A stretch of DNA of 64,000 nt from Alphaproteobacteria bacterium (GTDB lineage: Bacteria > Pseudomonadota > Alphaproteobacteria > Rhodobacterales > Rhodobacteraceae). Shown in pieces: positions 35,963 to 45,653 of this stretch; positions within the stretch are counted from its first letter, which is position 1; every line of letters starts with the position of its first letter. Both the position numbers and the translations under genes were made by a program. The stretch spans positions 62,001-126,000 of the forward strand of contig JAUHXK010000009.1 of NCBI GenBank assembly GCA_030427405.1, given 5' to 3'. The notes beneath the pieces are model-generated. The model was not told the DNA's origin, did not search any database, and saw nothing but the letters and a program-made list of their open reading frames with translations.

Positions 35963-37134
35963 TGCGCAAAGTGTCGATTTTCGGCGCCACCGGGTCGATT
36001 GGTCAGAACACGATCGACCTGATTGCGCGCGACCCCGATGCCTATGACGTGGTTGCCCTGACAGGCGGCGCCAATATCGAACAGCTTGCGCGGGACGCGC
36101 GGCGACTGAAGGCGGATGTGGCAGTTACCGCCTATGACACCCGGTTGGATGACCTGCGTACAGCGCTTGCCGGCAGCGGGATCGCGGCGGCATCCGGGCA
36201 GGCTGCCCTGACCGAAGCAGCGGCGCGGCCCGCAGATTGGGTCATGTCTGCTATCGTAGGCGCGGCAGGGCTGGCGCCGGGGCTGGCGGCCCTGAAACAG
36301 GGGGCAACCCTGGCGTTGGCCAACAAGGAAACGCTTGTTTGCGCCGGTCCGCTCGTGCTTGAGACCGCGCGCGCGCATGGCGCACGGTTGCTGCCGGTGG
36401 ACAGTGAGCATTCGGCCGTGTTCCAGGCGCTGGTGGGCGAAGACCCGCGCGCGGTGGAACGGATCATCATTACCGCCAGCGGCGGCGCCTTTCGTGACTG
36501 GCCTGTGTCAGAGCTTGCCAATGCGACGGTCGAACAAGCGTCGAGCCATCCCAATTGGGACATGGGGCAGCGGATTACGATCGACAGCGCCTCGATGTTC
36601 AACAAGGCGCTTGAACTGATCGAAACCAAAGAGTTTTTTGGCATAGACCCGTCCCGGATCGAGGTTTTGGTTCATCCCGAATCCATCGTGCATGCCTTGG
36701 TGGGGTATTGCGATGGCGCCGTCATGGCCCATCTTGGGGCGCCCGATATGCGTCACGCCATCGGCTATGCGCTGCACTGGCCTGACCGGCGGGCCTTGCC
36801 GGTCAACCGGCTGGATCTGTCGCAATTGGGCCAGCTTCGCTTTGCTGACCCGGACCCCGAGCGGTATCCGGCGCTACGGCTTGCGCGTGCTGTGATGGAA
36901 CGCGGTGGCCTGTCGGGGGCAATCTTCAACGCCGCCAAAGAACGGGCGCTGGACCATTTCATCGCGCGTCGGATCAGGTTTTTGGACATGGCCGACATGG
37001 TGGCGTCGGTCCTGGACCGGTTCGAGACCGACGGCAGCCATATTGATGCCCCTTTGTCACTTGATAACGTACAGCAAACGGACCATCTGGCACGTCAGTG
37101 GGTGGATGAAGCCGTGGTACAACGAGCAGGATAA
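35962..37134 (+). CDS. dxr: 1-deoxy-D-xylulose-5-phosphate reductoisomerase
   Basis: Second step of the MEP isoprenoid pathway, which feeds UppS. 390 residues. NADPH-binding start IFGATGSIGQNTIDLI, LANKETLVCAG, PVDSEHSAVFQ and the metal/substrate block SGGAFRDWP are clear. The true start is the ATG at 35962 overlapping the cdsA stop; the same frame happens to stay open far upstream inside cdsA. Confidence 0.95.
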   Translation: MRKVSIFGATGSIGQNTIDLIARDPDAYDVVALTGGANIEQLARDARRLKADVAVTAYDTRLDDLRTALAGSGIAAASGQAALTEAAARPADWVMSAIVGAAGLAPGLAALKQGATLALANKETLVCAGPLVLETARAHGARLLPVDSEHSAVFQALVGEDPRAVERIIITASGGAFRDWPVSELANATVEQASSHPNWDMGQRITIDSASMFNKALELIETKEFFGIDPSRIEVLVHPESIVHALVGYCDGAVMAHLGAPDMRHAIGYALHWPDRRALPVNRLDLSQLGQLRFADPDPERYPALRLARAVMERGGLSGAIFNAAKERALDHFIARRIRFLDMADMVASVLDRFETDGSHIDAPLSLDNVQQTDHLARQWVDEAVVQRAG

Positions 37135-37139
37135 ACGTT

Positions 37140-38492
37140 TTGGACATTTTCTCTCTTATTCCGCAATTCGGAAGCATTGCCTATACGATTGGCGCATTCA
37201 TCATCGCGTTGTCGGTGATCGTCGCGGTCCATGAATATGGCCATTACATCGTGGGCCGCTGGTCCGGTATCCACGCCGAGGTGTTTTCGATCGGGTTTGG
37301 CCCCGTATTGTGGAGCAGGACCGACAAGCGCGGCACCCGGTGGCAGATCGCGCTGTTGCCGTTTGGCGGGTATGTCAAGTTCCTGGGCGATGCCAATGCG
37401 GCTTCGGGCAAGGACGAAGAAGCCATGAACGAAATATCCGAGCAAAGCCCCGAAGAGCTGCGGCGGACCATGCATGGCGCGCCGCTTTGGGCGCGGACGG
37501 CGACTGTGGCAGCCGGGCCCGTCTTCAACTTTGTCATGTCGATTTTGGTTTTCGGTCTGATCTTCTGGTCCCAGGGCGTTTCGCGCGAACCGCTGACCGT
37601 CGGGTCGCTGCATCCGTTGCCGGGCACCGTGCAGGAATTGCAGGACGGGGACGAGATCATCGCCATCGCCGGGATGCCGACCCCCGATTTCGATCAAGAG
37701 GGGGCCTGGTCCGACTATACCGAGGCGCTGCCGGTCGAACCCGTGCTGGACTACACAGTGATCCGCGACGGCCAGACGCTGGACGTATCCGCGCCCTGGC
37801 TGTTTCCGCCGCTGATCCAGCAGGTCACCCCACGCAGCGCCGCGATGGATATTCAGCTGGCGCAGGGTGATGTCATCACTGCCGTTGACGGTGATCCGAT
37901 CTTTGCCTTTGAACAGCTCAAGGAACATGTCGAGGGGTCGGACGGCAAGGTTCTGTTGCTGGATGTATGGCGCGATGGGGCCGAACTGGAATTCGCCCTG
38001 GCGCCGCGGCGCACGGACGAACCGCAACCCGATGGCGGTTTCGTCACGCATTGGCGGATCGGCATCGTGGGCGGGATGATGTTGGTGCCGGCAACCGAAC
38101 CTGCGGGTTTGTGGGATTCGCTGACCGGCGGTGTCCAGCAAACGGGGCGCATCATCGAAGGGTCACTGTCAGGGATCTGGCACATGGTTACCGGCGCAAT
38201 CAGCACGTGCAACATGTCCGGGCCAATCGGTATCGCCGAAACCTCGGGGGCCATGGCCAGCCAGGGCGCGCAAAGCTTTATCTTCTTTATCGCCGTGCTT
38301 TCGACGGCGGTGGGCCTGTTGAACCTGTTCCCGATTCCTGCGCTGGATGGGGGGCATCTGGTGTTCTATGCCTATGAAGCCGTTGCCGGAAAACCGCCCA
38401 GCGACCTGGCGCTGCGGGTGCTGATGGGGATTGGTGTCACCATCATCCTCAGCCTGATGTTGTTTTCCGTCAGCAACGACCTGTTTTGCTGA
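37140..38492 (+). CDS. rseP: RIP metalloprotease RseP (site-2 protease)
   Basis: Intramembrane zinc protease acting in envelope stress signalling. 450 residues. The active site HEYGH is at 31-35 in the first helix; PFGGYVKFLGD, a PDZ domain pair (about 150-320), and the third-ligand motif NLFPIPALDGGHL follow. The start is a TTG at 37140 with AGGA eight bases upstream; any later ATG would remove the catalytic helix. Confidence 0.93.
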   Translation: MDIFSLIPQFGSIAYTIGAFIIALSVIVAVHEYGHYIVGRWSGIHAEVFSIGFGPVLWSRTDKRGTRWQIALLPFGGYVKFLGDANAASGKDEEAMNEISEQSPEELRRTMHGAPLWARTATVAAGPVFNFVMSILVFGLIFWSQGVSREPLTVGSLHPLPGTVQELQDGDEIIAIAGMPTPDFDQEGAWSDYTEALPVEPVLDYTVIRDGQTLDVSAPWLFPPLIQQVTPRSAAMDIQLAQGDVITAVDGDPIFAFEQLKEHVEGSDGKVLLLDVWRDGAELEFALAPRRTDEPQPDGGFVTHWRIGIVGGMMLVPATEPAGLWDSLTGGVQQTGRIIEGSLSGIWHMVTGAISTCNMSGPIGIAETSGAMASQGAQSFIFFIAVLSTAVGLLNLFPIPALDGGHLVFYAYEAVAGKPPSDLALRVLMGIGVTIILSLMLFSVSNDLFC

Positions 38493-38525
38493 ATAAGGCG
38501 GCCCCGGCACGCTAAAGCCGCAAAA

Positions 38526-38557
38526 TTGCCCCAATTCATTTTTAATGTTTGGGGCAA
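38526..38557 (+). repeat. Inverted repeat after rseP
   Basis: TTGCCCCAA (38526-38534) and TTGGGGCAA (38549-38557) form a perfect 9-bp stem with a 14-base loop, followed by CTTTCCT. It lies 33 bp after rseP and 24 bp before a 42-codon ORF. It could be the rseP terminator or an operator. Confidence 0.5.
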
Positions 38558-38581
38558 CTTTCCTATATGGGCTTACGCGCC

Positions 38582-38710
38582 ATGACCAAGACGCTGCAAA
38601 AATCCTATCAAGGCTTCAGCTTCCTTTTCGTTCTGAACTGGGACGTTTTTCTGAGCTTCGGTGCCACTGCGCTGGCCTTGGCGGCGGGCGCATATCTCGC
38701 AGGAATGTGA
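38582..38710 (+). CDS. Small single-helix membrane protein (42 residues)
   Basis: Short ORF between rseP and bamA: MTKTLQKSYQGFSFLFVLNW at the N-terminus, then a continuous hydrophobic Ala/Leu/Gly helix ending in LAGM. Composition fits a real small membrane protein. No strong ribosome binding site is seen before the ATG at 38582; an in-frame ATG five codons earlier is possible. Function unknown. A GCCCGCC/GGCGGGC hairpin at 38734-38757 follows and may terminate it. Confidence 0.5.
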   Translation: MTKTLQKSYQGFSFLFVLNWDVFLSFGATALALAAGAYLAGM

Positions 38711-38838
38711 TTCTTCCCATCATGTGGAAAACGGCCCGCCGCACGCCGCTGGCGGGCTGTGCTGTTTGGGCTTTTGACAAGACCAATCAATCCCGTTACT
38801 CAACTGCTAAAGTCTGAAAATTCTAGGTAGAGAACAAT

Positions 38839-41199
38839 ATGGCTTACAGCAGAGGCACGGGCATATCCTGCGGTGCGAAATCGCCGCAAGACAATATTTT
38901 GTGGCGCGCGCTTACAATTTTTTTCCTTTTTGCTGCAATGACCTTAACGGTTCTGCCGCAAAGCGCGCTGGCTCAGAATTACAGTTTCAGCGGCTTCAAG
39001 GTCGAGGGTAATCGTCGGATCGAAACCTCGACGATCATTGCCCGCACCGGAATCGAACCCGGGCAATCGGTGACTGCGGGTCAGTTGAACGACGCCTATC
39101 AGCGTTTGCTTGACAGTGGTGTTTTTGAAACAGTCGAACTGACCCCAAGCGGCAGCACATTGCTGATCGAGGTTCAGGAATACCCGACGATCAACAAGAT
39201 CAGCATTGAAGGGAACCGCAGGGTCAAGGACGACGTGCTGATGGAGGTCATAACCTCTCAGCCGCGGCGCGTGTTCACGCCGCAAGTGGCCGAAACCGAC
39301 GCCGATCTGATTGCCGAGGTGTATTCGGCACAAGGCCGTGTGGCGGCCACTGTCATTCCCCGGATTATCCGGCGCAGCGACAACCGTGTCGATCTGGTCT
39401 TTGAGGTTGCCGAAGGCACCACGATCGAGATCGAGCGTGTCAGCTTTGTCGGCAACCGGGCCTATTCCGACCGCCGCCTGCGTCGCGTGCTTGAAACCAA
39501 GCAAGCCAACTTTTTGCGGACATTCCTGCGCGGCGATACATTTATTGCCGACCGGATCGAGTTCGACAAACAGGTCCTGCGCGATTTCTACCTGTCGCGC
39601 GGCTATGTCGATTTCCGGGTCAACAGCGCAAACGTGGAGTTCACCCGCGAGCGGGATGCGTTCTTCCTGGTGATGAACATCACCGAGGGTCAGAAGTTCA
39701 GTTTTGGCAGGATTACCACCGTCAGCGAAATTCCCGGTGTTGATCCCGCGCCCTATCAGGACGCGCTGAAGATCAAACCCGGTGTTATCTACTCGCCGAC
39801 GCTGATCGAAAACTCGATCGCCCGCCAAGAACGGCTGGGCATCAAGCAGGGCGTCGATTTCCTGCGGATCGAACCGCGCGTGACACGCAATGACCGCGAC
39901 CTGACGCTGGATGTCGAGTTTGTTCTGACCAAGGGTCCGCGCATTTTCGTCGAACGGATCGATATCGAAGGCAACACTACGACCCTGGACCGGGTCATTC
40001 GCCGTCAGTTCGACACCGTCGAAGGTGACCCGTTCAACCCGCGCGAAATCCGCCAGAGCGCCGAGCGCATCCGCGCGCTGGGTTTCTTTGCGGTGGCCGA
40101 TGTGGAAACCCGCGAGGGGTCCACGCCCAGCCAGGTAATTGTCGACGTGGATGTCGAGGAACAACCCACCGGGTCGCTGAGCCTGGGCGGCAGCTACTCG
40201 GTCTCGGATGGTTTCGGGATTGCGATCGGGCTGAGGGAATCGAACTTCCTGGGGCGCGGACAGAACCTGGGAATTACCCTTTCGACCGCGCAGGATGCCG
40301 AACAGTACACGATCAATTTCACCGAACCCTATCTTCTGGGGCGAAAGCTGCGCTTTGACCTGGGGCTTGGCCTGGCCAGCACCAATTCAAGCTTTGCCAG
40401 CTATGATACCAAACGGGTATTCCTGAACCCGCAGCTGACTTATGCCATTGGCGAACTTTCGGCCCTGCGCGTCAGGTACGGCTGGGACCGCAGCGAGATG
40501 ACCCAGCAGGATGACGAAACCAATGGTGCGGTGATCTCGTCCGAGATTGCACAAGGCAAGCGGGTCAGCAGCACCTTGGGGCTGTCTTATGTCTATGACA
40601 GCCGTCTGGGTGGTCTGAACCCCAATGCTGGTGTTCTGTTCGAGGTTGGCGTGGATGCCGCGGGTCTTGGGGGCGACAATCAGTTCTTCAAGACAACGGC
40701 ACGGACCGTTGCACAGACCAAGGTTCTGAACGAAGAGGTTACGTTGCGGGCATCGCTGGAAATGGGCGCCTTGCACTGGCGCGGCAATGATTTCAGCCGA
40801 ACCATCGACCGTTTTGTTCTTGGCCCCAACACGTTCCGCGGGTTTGAGCCCGCCGGTATCGGCCCGCGTGACCTGTCCTCTGGTCAGGATGACGGGATCG
40901 GCGGTAACTACTACTGGGTTGCGCGTCTGGAATCGGATTTCCCGCTTGGCCTGCCCGAAGAGCTTGGGCTGCGGGGCGGCGTATTCTATGATTTCGGCAA
41001 CCTCTACAACGTGAGCAACGTAAACACGAATGGCGCGGATATTGTCGGGGCCGATGGCTCGATCCGCCATGTGGTTGGGGTTTCGCTGTTGTGGGATACG
41101 CCGTTTGGCCCGCTGCGGTTCAACTTCTCGCAGGCCGTCAAGAAAGAGGAATTCGACAAGGTGCAGAACTTTGACCTGACCATTCAGGCTCAGTTCTGA
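38839..41199 (+). CDS. bamA: Outer membrane protein assembly factor BamA
   Basis: Central component of the BAM complex that inserts beta-barrels into the outer membrane. 786 residues: a long signal region (about 1-45, cleavage near ALAQ), five POTRA domains (about 46-420) beginning FKVEGNRRIE, and a 16-strand barrel. The conserved loop-6 motif appears as NTFRGFEPAGIGPRD, and the protein ends with the outer-membrane signature aromatic F. AGGTAGAG precedes the ATG. Followed after 4 bp by the ompH/skp gene. Confidence 0.95.
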   Translation: MAYSRGTGISCGAKSPQDNILWRALTIFFLFAAMTLTVLPQSALAQNYSFSGFKVEGNRRIETSTIIARTGIEPGQSVTAGQLNDAYQRLLDSGVFETVELTPSGSTLLIEVQEYPTINKISIEGNRRVKDDVLMEVITSQPRRVFTPQVAETDADLIAEVYSAQGRVAATVIPRIIRRSDNRVDLVFEVAEGTTIEIERVSFVGNRAYSDRRLRRVLETKQANFLRTFLRGDTFIADRIEFDKQVLRDFYLSRGYVDFRVNSANVEFTRERDAFFLVMNITEGQKFSFGRITTVSEIPGVDPAPYQDALKIKPGVIYSPTLIENSIARQERLGIKQGVDFLRIEPRVTRNDRDLTLDVEFVLTKGPRIFVERIDIEGNTTTLDRVIRRQFDTVEGDPFNPREIRQSAERIRALGFFAVADVETREGSTPSQVIVDVDVEEQPTGSLSLGGSYSVSDGFGIAIGLRESNFLGRGQNLGITLSTAQDAEQYTINFTEPYLLGRKLRFDLGLGLASTNSSFASYDTKRVFLNPQLTYAIGELSALRVRYGWDRSEMTQQDDETNGAVISSEIAQGKRVSSTLGLSYVYDSRLGGLNPNAGVLFEVGVDAAGLGGDNQFFKTTARTVAQTKVLNEEVTLRASLEMGALHWRGNDFSRTIDRFVLGPNTFRGFEPAGIGPRDLSSGQDDGIGGNYYWVARLESDFPLGLPEELGLRGGVFYDFGNLYNVSNVNTNGADIVGADGSIRHVVGVSLLWDTPFGPLRFNFSQAVKKEEFDKVQNFDLTIQAQF

Positions 41200-41203
41200 C
41201 GTC

Positions 41204-41788
41204 ATGTTCGCATCCGTCGTGAATATCATGCAGGGCCCGTTTCGGGCCCTGTGTGTTTTGTGCCTGCTGACAGTGGCGGCGCCGGCATCGGCCCAACAGC
41301 TTGGCGTGCCCCAATCGGGTGTTCTGACCATTTCCAGCGAGCGGCTGTTTGCGGAATCGGAGTTCGGCCAGCGTGTCTTTCGCGAGATCGAGACCGAAAG
41401 CAGCGTGCTGGCCAAGGAAAACGAACGCATCGTTCAGGAACTGAGCAAAGAGGAAAAAGACCTGACGGAAAGGCGATCCTCGCTCGCCGCAGACGAGTTT
41501 CTCCCGCTGGCCCAGGCGTTCGACCAGAAGGTTCAATCGCACCGCGATGGGCAGCGCGCCAAGCTTGATGCCCTTGCCCGCCGCAGCGAAGAGGCCCGCA
41601 ACATGTTTTTTGATCTGGCACAGCCGGTTCTGATCGATCTGTTGCGCGAAACCGGATCCTCAATGATCATCGAACGCTCCAGCGTTTTCCTCAGCTCGGA
41701 CGCGTCGGACGTGACGGATGCGGCCATCGCGCGGATCAACGCCGCGATTGGCGACGGTCAGGCACTGGAAAGCGGCGCCGATCAATAG
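41204..41788 (+). CDS. OmpH/Skp family periplasmic chaperone
   Basis: Predicted periplasmic holdase for outer-membrane proteins on the way to BamA. 194 residues: signal peptide (1-30, ending ASAQQ), then long charged helices (about 60-140) typical of Skp coiled-coil tentacles, and a C-terminal strand region SSMIIERSSVFLSSDASDVT. Immediately downstream of bamA. Confidence 0.85.
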   Translation: MFASVVNIMQGPFRALCVLCLLTVAAPASAQQLGVPQSGVLTISSERLFAESEFGQRVFREIETESSVLAKENERIVQELSKEEKDLTERRSSLAADEFLPLAQAFDQKVQSHRDGQRAKLDALARRSEEARNMFFDLAQPVLIDLLRETGSSMIIERSSVFLSSDASDVTDAAIARINAAIGDGQALESGADQ

Positions 41789-41860
41789 GTGTGCTTGCCC
41801 TTGGTGGCCGGGATTGCTAACCACGCTGGAAAGAGACGTCCAAAACAGGAATTCTGCACT

Positions 41861-42334
41861 ATGACCACGGAAACCAAGAGCGCCGACATTCAGCTGATAC
41901 AGCGTATTCTGCCGCATCGTTATCCGTTTCTGCTGGTTGACAAGGTCGTGGATATTTCCGGGTATCACTCGGCCGTTGGCGTCAAGAACGTCACCATGAA
42001 CGAACCCCACTTCCAGGGGCATTTTCCTGGCACACCGATCATGCCGGGCGTGACGATTGTCGAGGCGATGGCCCAGACCGCCGGCGTCATGCTGGGCGTG
42101 GGCATGGATGTCATCGACAGCGAATTGCTGATCTATTTCATGAATATCGACAAATGCAAATTCCGCCGCAAGGTCGTGCCGGGCGACGTTCTGGAAATGC
42201 ATGTTGAAACCGTGCGTGGCAAGAAGGGCGGCAAGATCTTCAAGTTCAGCGGCCGCGCAACCGTAGATGGCGAAGTCGCGGCCGAAGCCGAGTTTTCGGC
42301 CTATGTCGACTGGGACATGGAAAAGACGGCATGA
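41861..42334 (+). CDS. fabZ: 3-hydroxyacyl-[acyl-carrier-protein] dehydratase FabZ
   Basis: Dehydrates beta-hydroxyacyl-ACP in fatty-acid synthesis, sharing its substrate pool with lipid A synthesis. 157 residues, hot-dog fold. [28 protein letters not shown] (catalytic His) and [10 protein letters not shown] (catalytic Glu) are present. I start at the ATG at 41861; the longer frame from 41789 has no family match. It overlaps lpxA by 4 bp. Confidence 0.95.
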   Translation: MTTETKSADIQLIQRILPHRYPFLLVDKVVDISGYHSAVGVKNVTMNEPHFQGHFPGTPIMPGVTIVEAMAQTAGVMLGVGMDVIDSELLIYFMNIDKCKFRRKVVPGDVLEMHVETVRGKKGGKIFKFSGRATVDGEVAAEAEFSAYVDWDMEKTA

Positions 42335-43116
42335 GCGATATCCACCCAAGCGCGATCATCGAAGACGGTGCCCAGGTCGGGCAGGGCTGCAAGATCGGCC
42401 CGTTCTGCTATGTCGGCGCCCAGGTGCGGCTGGCCGATGGGGTTGAGCTGAAATCTCATGTCGTGGTGACCGGCGAAACGCAAATCGGCGAAGAAACGGT
42501 CGTTTTCAACTTTTCCGTCATTGGCGAAATTCCGCAGGACCTGAAGTTCGGCGGGGAAAATACCCGTCTGGAAATCGGCAAGCGCAACCGCATTCGCGAA
42601 CATGTCACCATCAACACCGGAACAGAAGGTGGCGGCGGTGTCACCCGTATCGGGGATGACTGCCTGCTGATGGCCGGTGTTCACGTGGCCCATGACGTTC
42701 AGATCGGCAACCGCGTGATCATGGTCAACCATTCCGGCGCCGCTGGTCATTGCATCGTCGAGGATGACGTCATCGTAGGCGGCATCTCGGGCTTGCATCA
42801 ATGGGTGCGCGTGGGACAGGGCGCCATTATCGGGGCGCTGACGATGGTTGCCAATGACGTCATTCCCTATGGGCTTGTGCAGGCGCCGCGTGGCGTGCTG
42901 GACGGGCTGAACCTGGTCGGGCTGAAACGCCGCGGCGTCCCGCGCGAGGATATCTCGGCCCTGCGGGCGGCGTTCCGTGAATTGTCCGAGGGGCAGGGCA
43001 CCTTTATGGACCGGGCGCACCGGGTGGGCGACGGCAATGACAGTGAATACGTTCAGCGTATTGTCGAGTTTGTCACCGGGCATACTGACCGGTCCTTCCT
43101 GACGCCTGGGAAGTAA
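42331..43116 (+). CDS. lpxA: Acyl-ACP--UDP-N-acetylglucosamine O-acyltransferase
   Basis: First step of lipid A synthesis. 261 residues; left-handed beta-helix of hexapeptide repeats ([20 protein letters not shown]). The catalytic histidine block [21 protein letters not shown] and the C-terminal helical domain are present. lpxI follows after 4 bp. Confidence 0.95.
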   Translation: MSDIHPSAIIEDGAQVGQGCKIGPFCYVGAQVRLADGVELKSHVVVTGETQIGEETVVFNFSVIGEIPQDLKFGGENTRLEIGKRNRIREHVTINTGTEGGGGVTRIGDDCLLMAGVHVAHDVQIGNRVIMVNHSGAAGHCIVEDDVIVGGISGLHQWVRVGQGAIIGALTMVANDVIPYGLVQAPRGVLDGLNLVGLKRRGVPREDISALRAAFRELSEGQGTFMDRAHRVGDGNDSEYVQRIVEFVTGHTDRSFLTPGK

Positions 43117-43120
43117 GCCG

Positions 43121-43915
43121 ATGCTGGCATTGATTGCGGGCACGGGCCTTTTGCCGGACGAAGTGGTTGCACGGCTGGATGAACAGCCCCTGATCTGCGC
43201 CATGGAAGGGTTTCTGCCAGACAGGCTTGAGGCGGATCTTGTCTTTCCTCTGGAAACACTCGGCAGTTTCGTGGCTGATCTCAAGGCGCGGGGGGTAACC
43301 CGCATTTGCATGGCCGGTGCCGTGCGCCGCCCCAAGGTTGACCCGGCCCGTATTGACGCGGCAACGTTGCCGCTGGTTCCGGTACTGCAAAAGGCGATCA
43401 TGTCCGGCGATGACGGTGCATTGCGCGCCGTGATCGGCATTTTCGAAGATGCGGGGTTCGAGGTGCTGCCGGCCCATGGCCTTGCCCCGGATATTCTGCC
43501 GCCGCTGGGGTGCCTGACGCAGACCACGCCCACAGAGGCCGATTTGTCCGACGCCGACCGCGCGGCCGGTATTCTGCGTGCCATGGGTGATGCCGATATC
43601 GGTCAGGCCTGTGTTGTGTCCAAAGGTCAGGCGCTGGCGGTCGAGGGCATTTATGGCACTGCATGGATGTTGCAATCGCTGACCCAGCGCCCGGATGCGG
43701 GGGGCGGCATCCTGTTCAAAGGCCCAAAGCCCGGACAAGATCGCCGCGCGGACCTGCCTGCCATCGGACCTGACACGGTGCCCGCAGCCGCCGCGGCTGG
43801 TCTGGCCGGCATTGTTCTTGAAAAGGGCGGTGTAATCGTTTTGCAGCAGGACCGCGTGCTGGAAGCCTGTGACCGGTTGGGTCTTTTCCTTGTCGTGCGC
43901 GAGCGGGCCGTCTGA
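43121..43915 (+). CDS. lpxI: UDP-2,3-diacylglucosamine diphosphatase LpxI
   Basis: Hydrolyses UDP-2,3-diacyl-GlcN to lipid X, the alphaproteobacterial replacement for LpxH. 264 residues. LIAGTGLLPDEV at the N-terminus, MAGAVRRPK in the middle, and the C-terminal DUF1009 block GPKPGQDRRADLPAIGPDTV, then LAGIVLEKGGVIVLQQD. It overlaps lpxB by 3 bp (TGATG). Confidence 0.92.
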   Translation: MLALIAGTGLLPDEVVARLDEQPLICAMEGFLPDRLEADLVFPLETLGSFVADLKARGVTRICMAGAVRRPKVDPARIDAATLPLVPVLQKAIMSGDDGALRAVIGIFEDAGFEVLPAHGLAPDILPPLGCLTQTTPTEADLSDADRAAGILRAMGDADIGQACVVSKGQALAVEGIYGTAWMLQSLTQRPDAGGGILFKGPKPGQDRRADLPAIGPDTVPAAAAAGLAGIVLEKGGVIVLQQDRVLEACDRLGLFLVVRERAV

Positions 43916-45072
43916 TGCGCGTTTTCCTTGTGGCCGGCGAACCTTCGGGGGATCGGCTGGGCGGCGCGCTGATGGAGGGGCTGAAAGCCCTGGTGCCGGG
44001 CGTCACATTTGACGGCATCGGCGGCCCGTTGATGCAGGCCCAGGGACTGGACAGCCGGTTTCCCATGGCCGAGCTCAGCGTCATGGGCCTGGTCGAGGTG
44101 TTGCCAAAGTTCTTTCACCTCAAGCGGCGCATCGCAGAAACGGCACAGGCCGTCCTGGACATCGTACCCGACGTGCTGATCACCATAGACAGCCCCGATT
44201 TCTCGTTACGGGTGGCGCGTCTGGTCAAGGCGCGCAGCACTTTGCGAACGGTTCACTATGTCGCCCCAAGTGTCTGGGCCTGGCGCCCGGGGCGGGCGGA
44301 CAAGATGGCAAAGGTCATCGACCATGTTCTTGCGCTGTTGCCGTTCGAGCCGCCCTATATGGAACGCGCCGGGATGGAGTGCGACTTTGTCGGGCATCCG
44401 GTTGTGAACGAACCTGTTGCGAATGATGCAGACCAGGCCGCATTCCGAGGGGCCTGCGGTTTGGGCGACGCGCCCTTCGTGTTGGCACTGCCCGGGTCAC
44501 GGCGGGGCGAGGTTGACCGGCTGGCGCCTGTCTTCGGCGAGGCGCTTGGCCTGTTCCTGCGGGATCGTCCCGAAATGCGGGTCGTGGTTCCGGCGGTGGC
44601 GCATATCGCAGACACCGTTGCCGAGCATGTCCGCGACTGGCCCGGCACGCCAATTGTTCTTGATCCGCGTGACCTAACGCCTGCCGATGCGTCACGGCAA
44701 AAACGCGCGGCCTTTGCTGCGGCTGAACTTGCGCTGGCGGCATCCGGCACTGTCTCGTTAGAGCTTGCCGCACAGAACACACCGATGGTTATCGCCTACC
44801 GGTTGTCGTGGCTGACCCAAAAGGTGGCCGAGCGTTTGGTCAAGCTGGATACGGTGACCCTTGTCAATCTTGTATCCGAAACGCGGGCCGTTCCCGAATG
44901 CTTGCTGGATGACTGTCAGCCTCAGACGATCGCGTCCGCCTTGTCTGCGGTCGCCGAAAAACCGGGCCTGCAACAGGATGCAATGGCCGTGACCATGCAA
45001 CGGCTTGGGCGCGGCGGCGAAGCCCCCGGTTTGCGCGCGGCCCGGGCGATCCTTGAGCGTCTGCCGGCATGA
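43915..45072 (+). CDS. lpxB: Lipid-A-disaccharide synthase
   Basis: Condenses lipid X with UDP-2,3-diacylglucosamine. 385 residues, GT19 family. VAGEPSGDRLGGALM at the N-terminus, HYVAPSVWAWRPGRADKMAK, LPGSRRGEVDRL and the C-terminal ASGTVSLELA block are all present. Last of the fabZ-lpxA-lpxI-lpxB run; lpxD and lpxC are not in the window. Confidence 0.95.
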   Translation: MRVFLVAGEPSGDRLGGALMEGLKALVPGVTFDGIGGPLMQAQGLDSRFPMAELSVMGLVEVLPKFFHLKRRIAETAQAVLDIVPDVLITIDSPDFSLRVARLVKARSTLRTVHYVAPSVWAWRPGRADKMAKVIDHVLALLPFEPPYMERAGMECDFVGHPVVNEPVANDADQAAFRGACGLGDAPFVLALPGSRRGEVDRLAPVFGEALGLFLRDRPEMRVVVPAVAHIADTVAEHVRDWPGTPIVLDPRDLTPADASRQKRAAFAAAELALAASGTVSLELAAQNTPMVIAYRLSWLTQKVAERLVKLDTVTLVNLVSETRAVPECLLDDCQPQTIASALSAVAEKPGLQQDAMAVTMQRLGRGGEAPGLRAARAILERLPA

Positions 45073-45653
45073 TGGCTGAATATGTGGTCTTTGGGGCCTC
45101 GGCCTTTATGACCCAGGTCCTGACCAATCTGGACAATCTGGCGGCCTTGCTGGGGCTGGTTCTGGTTTCGGGGCCGAACCGGGCGGTGGCGGGGTTCTTG
45201 CTGGCGCAGGTGGTCGTGATCGCCGCAGCCGCGCTGTTGGCACTTGGCGTCGACGATGTCATTCCGCACTGGGCCGGATATCTGGGCTTTGTTCCCTTGG
45301 GTCTGGGCCTGTTGGGCGTCGCCCGGCAATTCAGGCCGAATGGCGACGGGGCGCGGTTTCAGATATCGTCAAGCGCGCCTGTCCTTGTGACAATGCTGCT
45401 CTTTGTCAGCCTGTCCATGGACACTTTTGCGGTCTTGGCACCGTTGCTGGCGGATTCTGCGCCCGCGTTCCGTGTTGCCGGTCTTGCAGGTGCGGGGATG
45501 GCCGCGCTGGGGCTGGCGATGCTGGGATTGCTGGGCGGGCGTTTTTCGGAGCAAACCGACGGCCTGGCCCGTCGGATTGAAAAGCTGGTCCCTTTTGTCA
45601 TGATTTGCGCGGGGCTCTATATCCTCAGCAATTCATGGACGGACGCAATCTAG
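45069..45653 (+). CDS. Small membrane transporter, CadD/LysE-like
   Basis: 194-residue protein with about six hydrophobic helices. The N-terminal [16 protein letters not shown] resembles the D-N helix of CadD-type cadmium-resistance transporters and the wider LysE/TerC superfamily, and [14 protein letters not shown] is the pseudo-repeat counterpart. Substrate unknown. The start overlaps the lpxB stop (ATGA), and its 3' end overlaps the convergent mnmA stop by 4 bp. Confidence 0.6.
   Translation: MMAEYVVFGASAFMTQVLTNLDNLAALLGLVLVSGPNRAVAGFLLAQVVVIAAAALLALGVDDVIPHWAGYLGFVPLGLGLLGVARQFRPNGDGARFQISSSAPVLVTMLLFVSLSMDTFAVLAPLLADSAPAFRVAGLAGAGMAALGLAMLGLLGGRFSEQTDGLARRIEKLVPFVMICAGLYILSNSWTDAI

Noticed and set aside
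42301..43584. 427-codon open frame antisense to lpxA-lpxI
   Set aside because: Both sense genes are certain; the antisense frame spans their junction and has no plausible start context.
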